From NCBI GenBank assembly GCA_013415595.1, contig JAAEEW010000060.1, positions 1-16,950 of the forward strand: DNA of 16,950 nucleotides, read 5' to 3'. Positions 13,427 to 16,950 of this stretch are shown piece by piece (positions within the stretch are counted from its first letter, which is position 1; every line of letters starts with the position of its first letter). The DNA is from Methanosarcinales archaeon (GTDB lineage: Archaea > Halobacteriota > Methanosarcinia > Methanotrichales > Methanotrichaceae). The notes beneath the pieces are model-generated. The model did no database searches. It was not told where the DNA came from and saw nothing but the letters and a program-made list of their open reading frames with translations. Position numbers and translations under genes: made by a program.

Positions 13427-14261
13427 GGTACTGAGGAAGCAGAGGATCGCTCCCGGCCTGAACATCATGTCCGTTCGGGCTCCAGAGATGGCCCGCAAGG
13501 TCCGGCCAGGACAGTTCGTAATTCTGATGGTGGACGAGAAAGGGGAGCGAATACCCCTGAGCGTGGCCGACTGGGACCGGGAGGAGGGATCGATCACCGT
13601 GGTCTTCCAGGAGGTGGGTACCTCCACCCGCAAGCTGGGGCTGCTGGAGGCCGGAGACGGCGTCTTCAGCTTTGCCGGGCCCATGGGTAAGCCCTCCCCC
13701 ATCCGGAACTACGGGACGGTGGTGGTTATCAGCGGCTGCTACGGCACCGGGCCGGCCTATCCCATCGCCCGGGCCCTGAAGGAGGCCGGATGCCGGGTCA
13801 TTCACATCGTGGAGGGACGAAACAGGGACTGGCTGTTCTGGCTGGACCGGCTGGAGGCGGTGGCCGACCGCCTAATCCTGACCTGCGGGGACGGAAGCAT
13901 GGAGGCCTGTTACGCCAACGACCCTCTGTCCAGGATACTGGAGGAAGAGAGGGTGGACCGGATCTACGCCATAGGCTGCACCTTCATGATGATGGAGGCC
14001 GCCCGGGCCACCCTGGACCGGGGCGTTCCCACCCGGGTGAGCCTGACTCCCATCATGGTGGACGGGACGGGCATGTGTGGGGCCTGCCGGGTGAACGTAG
14101 GCGGCAGGGTGATGTTTGGCTGCGTGGACGGGCCGGAGTTCGACGGCCACCAGGTGGACTGGAAATCCCTCATCGAGCGGGCGGGGTGCTATCTGAAGGA
14201 GGAGGTGGAATCCCTGGACCGCTGGGACCGGGAGAACTGGCACCGGGCCATGAACAGATGA
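13419..14261 (+). CDS. NfnA/SudB-type FAD and [2Fe-2S] NAD(P)H oxidoreductase subunit
   Basis: The 280-residue protein resembles the small subunit of NADH-dependent ferredoxin:NADP oxidoreductase (NfnA) and PyrK-type reductases. FAD-binding barrel: PGQFVILM and GERIPLSVAD (42-51). NAD(P)-binding Rossmann part: VVVISGCYGTGPAYPIARAL (101-120) and AIGCTFMMM (184-192). C-terminal [2Fe-2S] site: VDGTGMCGACR with C220, C223 and C235; only three Cys are found, and D215 stands where NfnA enzymes use Asp as fourth ligand. The tail DGPEFDGHQVDW is typical of NfnA. No NfnB/glutamate-synthase-like partner lies in the window; its companions are the NuoEFG-like proteins. It would add a second pyridine-nucleotide site to the complex. 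ATG 13419 overlaps the NuoG-like stop by 8 bases. This is the last well-supported gene of the operon. Confidence 0.92.
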   Translation: MYEVLRKQRIAPGLNIMSVRAPEMARKVRPGQFVILMVDEKGERIPLSVADWDREEGSITVVFQEVGTSTRKLGLLEAGDGVFSFAGPMGKPSPIRNYGTVVVISGCYGTGPAYPIARALKEAGCRVIHIVEGRNRDWLFWLDRLEAVADRLILTCGDGSMEACYANDPLSRILEEERVDRIYAIGCTFMMMEAARATLDRGVPTRVSLTPIMVDGTGMCGACRVNVGGRVMFGCVDGPEFDGHQVDWKSLIERAGCYLKEEVESLDRWDRENWHRAMNR

Positions 14262-14338
14262 GAAGGAGCCTTCCTCAGGAGGAAATTGAACAGTTCATAT
14301 TGATCAAACGGCGAAAAATTGGGCGTCAAATCCATTGA
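14258..14338 (+). CDS. Possible 26-residue micro-ORF coupled to the NfnA-like gene
   Basis: An ATG overlaps the NfnA-like stop codon (ATGA at 14258-14261) and opens a 26-codon frame ending at TGA 14336-14338. The peptide would start MRRSLPQEEIEQF and end with a basic segment. Overlap of this kind is how the other genes of the operon are joined, but the peptide has no recognised family and may be noise. Confidence 0.25.
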   Translation: MRRSLPQEEIEQFILIKRRKIGRQIH

Positions 14339-14559
14339 TTCTGGAGCACTCAGATTTCATTATTGCCATTTTTCTCACGGGCTATTACCTGCTTTGAAGT
14401 TAATCTTTATTTTAAAACAGTCTTTACTGTATCAACAATTTTAAATAACAACGATCACTAATGTACATACATCCGCCCGGAATGGCTTTCTACAGTACTA
14501 ATTTTTGCCATTTTATCGCCATAGCTACAGCCAGCTCCGGACGGCCTGGAGGCGATCAA
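14339..14559. other. AT-rich intergenic region after the oxidoreductase operon
   Basis: This stretch holds no convincing gene. T-rich patches such as GCCATTTTTCT (14366-14376) could end the operon transcript. TTTTAAATAAC (14439-14449) is a TATA candidate for the next gene. A frame from ATG 14461 runs into the next gene, but its first 33 codons have no ribosome-binding site. The motif TTGCCATTTT occurs near 14365 and again near 14507; its meaning is unknown. Confidence 0.45.
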
Positions 14560-15687
14560 ATGGAAGAAATTGCTCCCCAGATCTACGTGGGGATCGGAAG
14601 GGACTTTCAGCAGGACGTCCCGTTTGACATCCGCATGTCCGCGGCCGATGAATCCATCAAGAGCATGAGCAGCCTGGCTGCCAGCGCCAGAGCCCTGAAC
14701 AGTGCCTTCAATGAGCTGAGAACCGCGTACAAGAAGGACCTGCAGGCCACCATCGGCCCCCAGAAGATAGAGGGCTACTCCAGGCTCCATGCCCGGACCA
14801 AGGAACGGCTCTCTGAGATCCCGGGCCTCTTCCCCCAGACTATGGAGGGAGACCGGATGAAGAAGGAGCTGAAAGAGCGCTCCATCTCCGAGGCCAGGCA
14901 ATACATCGCCGCATCAGGAATCGACGCTGAGCACATGAAGACCCTGCAAAGGGAGTACCGATATAAGGCCCAGCAAGCCATCAACAAGGTGCTGCAATTG
15001 GACGAAGGGCCACAAACGCCCACATTTCACCAGAAGGTGACTGAGCTTCCAAAGCCGGTCAGCAATCCCTGGACCTGGTACTCGCCGCCCTACAGCGACG
15101 CCTGGAATTACTGGTCGTGGGAGAGGACCAGGGGCAGCAGCGGAGTGGACTCCCGGGCCAATCGCTCCAACGGACAGATAGAATGCTGGAGCAGCCTGGA
15201 CCTTAGCGGCGCCGACGATTCGGATTATACCTGGACCAATGGATTTGCTGAGGTGCGGTTCTGGTTCAGAATGCCTGCGGCGGGAATGGTGGAGGCCTGG
15301 GGTTATTTCCAGGACATTCAGGCCGAGTTCAGCGGCTGCCTCTCCGACGAGTGGGGATTTTCTGACGCCAGCATTCAGCAGCTATCCAGGCCCTATCTGA
15401 GGGTGCTCTACCCATCCCAGTCCTGGCGCTACGGCGTCTTCCTGGATTACCGGAGAGGGGAGAGCGAAGGCTGCTGGTCCGACAGAATCAACGGCGCCAA
15501 TCCCGGAGATTTCAGGTACCCCCATCTGTTTTCCATGGAGAGCTTCCCCGCCGGGCAGTGGGTCTATGTGGCCATTGGCAACCACGATTACAACTACTTC
15601 TGGGTCAACGACATGTCCTGCCACACCAGGATGACCAGCCGATGGTTCGTAAAGAACGCGGCAGTCAGATCGACAGGGGCACCCTGA
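14560..15687 (+). CDS. Hypothetical protein with Trp-rich C-terminal domain
   Basis: No family is recognised for this 375-residue protein. Residues about 25-155 look helical and partly coiled (charged Ala/Glu/Lys-rich sequence such as LAASARALNSAFNELRTAYK). Residues about 166-375 look like a beta-rich domain with 15 tryptophans and many Tyr and Phe, for example WTWYSPPYSDAWNYWSWE, VRFWFRMPAAGMVEAWGYF and the final VYVAIGNHDYNYFWVND. Such an aromatic pattern could fit a jelly-roll or carbohydrate-binding-like fold, but that is a guess. No signal peptide or transmembrane helix is seen, so export is not indicated. I chose ATG 14560 because GGAGG lies at 14548-14552, 7 bases upstream; ATG 14461 would add 33 residues. 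It stands alone and is followed by a hairpin with T-runs. Confidence 0.8.
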   Translation: MEEIAPQIYVGIGRDFQQDVPFDIRMSAADESIKSMSSLAASARALNSAFNELRTAYKKDLQATIGPQKIEGYSRLHARTKERLSEIPGLFPQTMEGDRMKKELKERSISEARQYIAASGIDAEHMKTLQREYRYKAQQAINKVLQLDEGPQTPTFHQKVTELPKPVSNPWTWYSPPYSDAWNYWSWERTRGSSGVDSRANRSNGQIECWSSLDLSGADDSDYTWTNGFAEVRFWFRMPAAGMVEAWGYFQDIQAEFSGCLSDEWGFSDASIQQLSRPYLRVLYPSQSWRYGVFLDYRRGESEGCWSDRINGANPGDFRYPHLFSMESFPAGQWVYVAIGNHDYNYFWVNDMSCHTRMTSRWFVKNAAVRSTGAP

Positions 15688-15691
15688 AAGG

Positions 15692-15737
15692 AAGCCCAAA
15701 AATTTTTAATTTTTTTGTCTGACTATTTTTTGGGCTT
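15692..15737 (+). terminator. Hairpin and T-run terminator
   Basis: AAGCCCAAAAA (15692-15702) pairs perfectly over 11 bases with TTTTTGGGCTT (15727-15737). The loop holds runs of 5 and 7 T, and further T-runs follow. It begins 4 bases after the stop of the Trp-rich protein gene. The symmetric form could act on both strands. Confidence 0.6.
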
Positions 15738-15752
15738 TTACTATTCGTCCAA

Positions 15753-16643
15753 ATGTCCCCTACATTCAAGTACCTTTGCATACGAATTCATGCAATGGTG
15801 GGACGGATGGCACAAATGGACGAGAACGATCTGGTTTACAGAGGTCCTTGGGTAAGAAGCGCTCAGCATCGATTATTCCAAACTCTTGAGACTGACTACG
15901 CTTTTCCGAGGGCAACCTGCCGCTCTCTGGTGAATCTGATATGGGATTTCGTAAACGAGACCTTCGGCGAAGAGATTCATGAAGGCCAGATTGTCTTTCA
16001 TGCTGCCTCTGCGTCAGAACCTCCCGGGAAGAGAATCTCGGAGATAAAAACGGTCCCCATTCACTTAACATTTCACGACAGAAACGACATAAATATCCTA
16101 TCCGAAGAAGGGACTTCCGCATTGCGAAAGCATAAAGTCATTCGCATGGCCAATGAAGCACTGGATCAAGGTGGTCTTCTGACGCAAGAGGATCTGGCCG
16201 TCCTTCTCTGCACCTCCAGAAGAACAATCCGGCGTGATATCAAAGAGTTGAAGCAACAGGGAATTGAAGTCCCGACGCGCGGAACCCTTCAAGATATTGG
16301 TCCGGGGGTATCACATAAAACGAAAATTGTAAAGATGTGGCTTGAGGGTTACGAATACACCGACATCGAACGGAAGACTGGCCATTCCGGCGTATCGGTT
16401 CAGAGGTATCTCTCAGGTTTCTCGACGGTGGTTAGATTCTGCAGTCGAGGCTATTCGTTGCAGGAAATTCGCGAATTGACGGATATGTCTGACAGGTTGG
16501 TTCAGGAGTATCTGGACCTCTACGAAACCTTCAAAGACCGGCCAGAATCTCAAATTCGGTTCCAACAGATCCTGTCTGAATCTACGCCATCGAAAAAAAG
16601 CCCGCTATCCTGGAACAAGAGGCCCGGAGTGATGAACTCATGA
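15753..16643 (+). CDS. DUF1670 domain protein with helix-turn-helix segments
   Basis: The 296-residue product matches the DUF1670 pattern as I know it: an N-terminal domain (about 38-105, RLFQTLETDYAFPRATCRSLV, EPPGKRISEIKTVPIHLTFH), then LLTQEDLAVLLCTSRRTIRRDIKEL (about 142-166), a clear helix-turn-helix, then VPTRGTLQDIGPGVSHKTKI. Two more HTH-like units follow at about 189-222 and 225-256. It is probably a DNA-binding protein; no biological role is established that I know of. Family members are multi-copy in some methanogens, which suggests a mobile or regulatory element. Base composition is more AT-rich than the metabolic genes. The start is unsettled: ATG 15753 has no ribosome-binding site, and ATG 15795, 15807 or 15816 (after GGATGG) are alternatives. 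It overlaps the next gene by ATGA. Confidence 0.8.
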   Translation: MSPTFKYLCIRIHAMVGRMAQMDENDLVYRGPWVRSAQHRLFQTLETDYAFPRATCRSLVNLIWDFVNETFGEEIHEGQIVFHAASASEPPGKRISEIKTVPIHLTFHDRNDINILSEEGTSALRKHKVIRMANEALDQGGLLTQEDLAVLLCTSRRTIRRDIKELKQQGIEVPTRGTLQDIGPGVSHKTKIVKMWLEGYEYTDIERKTGHSGVSVQRYLSGFSTVVRFCSRGYSLQEIRELTDMSDRLVQEYLDLYETFKDRPESQIRFQQILSESTPSKKSPLSWNKRPGVMNS

Positions 16644-16950
16644 TCGATTCGAATGCAGAGCGGACTCTCAGGAAGTATAAGGGATTTGAAAACTCCGTCA
16701 AGCAGATGCTCACCCGAGAATACAAATTTCTGGGGGGCGAAAAGATCCAGGAGATGTTCATCAAGGATCTGCTCGTCGAATTCGACAGACATCTCAAGGA
16801 TGGCTGGAAGCTTGATGCCGGCCAGGTTGTGTGGTGGGCGGCGCACAAAGATGAATATCCTGGGCGCAACAAGACTATCGAGAACACGAGAATGGTTCCA
16901 GTTATCTTATCCATTGCCAGCAAGGATGATCTGAAGCTGAGGCTGGATGG
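16640..16950 (+). CDS. DUF1670-like partner protein, 5' part (cut by window end)
   Basis: An open frame starts at ATG 16640, overlapping the DUF1670 stop by four bases, and stays open to the window end (103 codons seen). The peptide starts MIDSNAERTLRKYKGFENSV and contains YKFLGGEKIQEMFIKDLLVEF, GQVVWWAAHKDEYPGRNKT and MVPVILSIASKDDLKLRL. This repeats the layout of the upstream protein's N-terminal domain (helix, then a G-Q-V-hydrophobic strand, then a charged segment, then VPV-hydrophobic). It therefore looks like a second DUF1670-type N-terminal domain on its own chain. Function is unknown; the overlap argues that the two proteins act together. Confidence 0.7.
   Translation, partial: MIDSNAERTLRKYKGFENSVKQMLTREYKFLGGEKIQEMFIKDLLVEFDRHLKDGWKLDAGQVVWWAAHKDEYPGRNKTIENTRMVPVILSIASKDDLKLRLD

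Noticed and set aside
12272..13702. A 476-codon minus-strand frame opposite the NuoG-like and NfnA-like genes
   Set aside because: It crosses the junction of two well-identified genes, lacks any family feature and is a product of high GC at third positions.
1..16950. A CRISPR array, rRNA gene, or phage structural gene
   Set aside because: I found no regularly spaced identical repeats, no rRNA-like sequence and no phage structural motif on either strand.

Overview
The window reads as chromosomal DNA of a GC-rich archaeon, most likely a methanogen. Two tRNA genes carry introns between positions 37 and 38 that fit archaeal bulge-helix-bulge splicing. The CoA genes are the archaeal type (pantoate kinase and 4-phosphopantoate--beta-alanine ligase). 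TATA-like boxes precede several genes, one of which looks leaderless, and DUF1670 proteins occur at the right end. The gene mix resembles Methanotrichaceae (Methanothrix/Methanosaeta), but that placement is inference and no marker gene here fixes it.

Layout. 1-1400: an AT-richer IS4-type transposase next to the 3' end of an intron-containing tRNA-Met gene (1442-1547, minus). 1716-4514: a tight three-gene operon, coaBC - pantoate kinase - phosphopantothenate synthetase, covering consecutive steps from pantoate to 4'-phosphopantetheine. 4628-5326: an orphan gene with a leaderless-type promoter. 5346-7199 (minus): a Vms1/VLRF1-type peptidyl-tRNA hydrolase gene followed by a leucine-rich-repeat-variant (LRV) protein with ten repeats. 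7293-8012: a seven-repeat TPR protein, divergent from the Vms1 gene through a shared AT-rich promoter. 8015-8101 (minus): tRNA-Arg(TCG) with a 15-nt intron, its 3' end two bases from the TPR stop codon.

8298-14261 is the centrepiece. Four overlapping or abutting genes encode a NuoE-like [2Fe-2S] protein, a HydB-type NuoF (FMN/NAD site, extra N-terminal [2Fe-2S] and C-terminal 2x[4Fe-4S] domains), a NuoG/FdhA-like iron-sulfur protein with a degenerate molybdopterin domain, and an NfnA/SudB-type FAD/[2Fe-2S] subunit. There is no hydrogenase subunit, no catalytic formate dehydrogenase and no membrane subunit. The set looks like a soluble NAD(P)H-linked, possibly electron-bifurcating oxidoreductase that would join pyridine-nucleotide and ferredoxin pools in an organism whose main carriers are expected to be F420 and ferredoxin.

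14560-15687 encodes an orphan protein with a helical N-terminal half and a tryptophan-rich C-terminal half. A hairpin with T-runs follows. The window ends with an AT-richer pair of ATGA-overlapping genes, a DUF1670 helix-turn-helix protein and a DUF1670-like partner cut off by the window edge; together with the IS4 element these look like accessory DNA around a conserved metabolic core.
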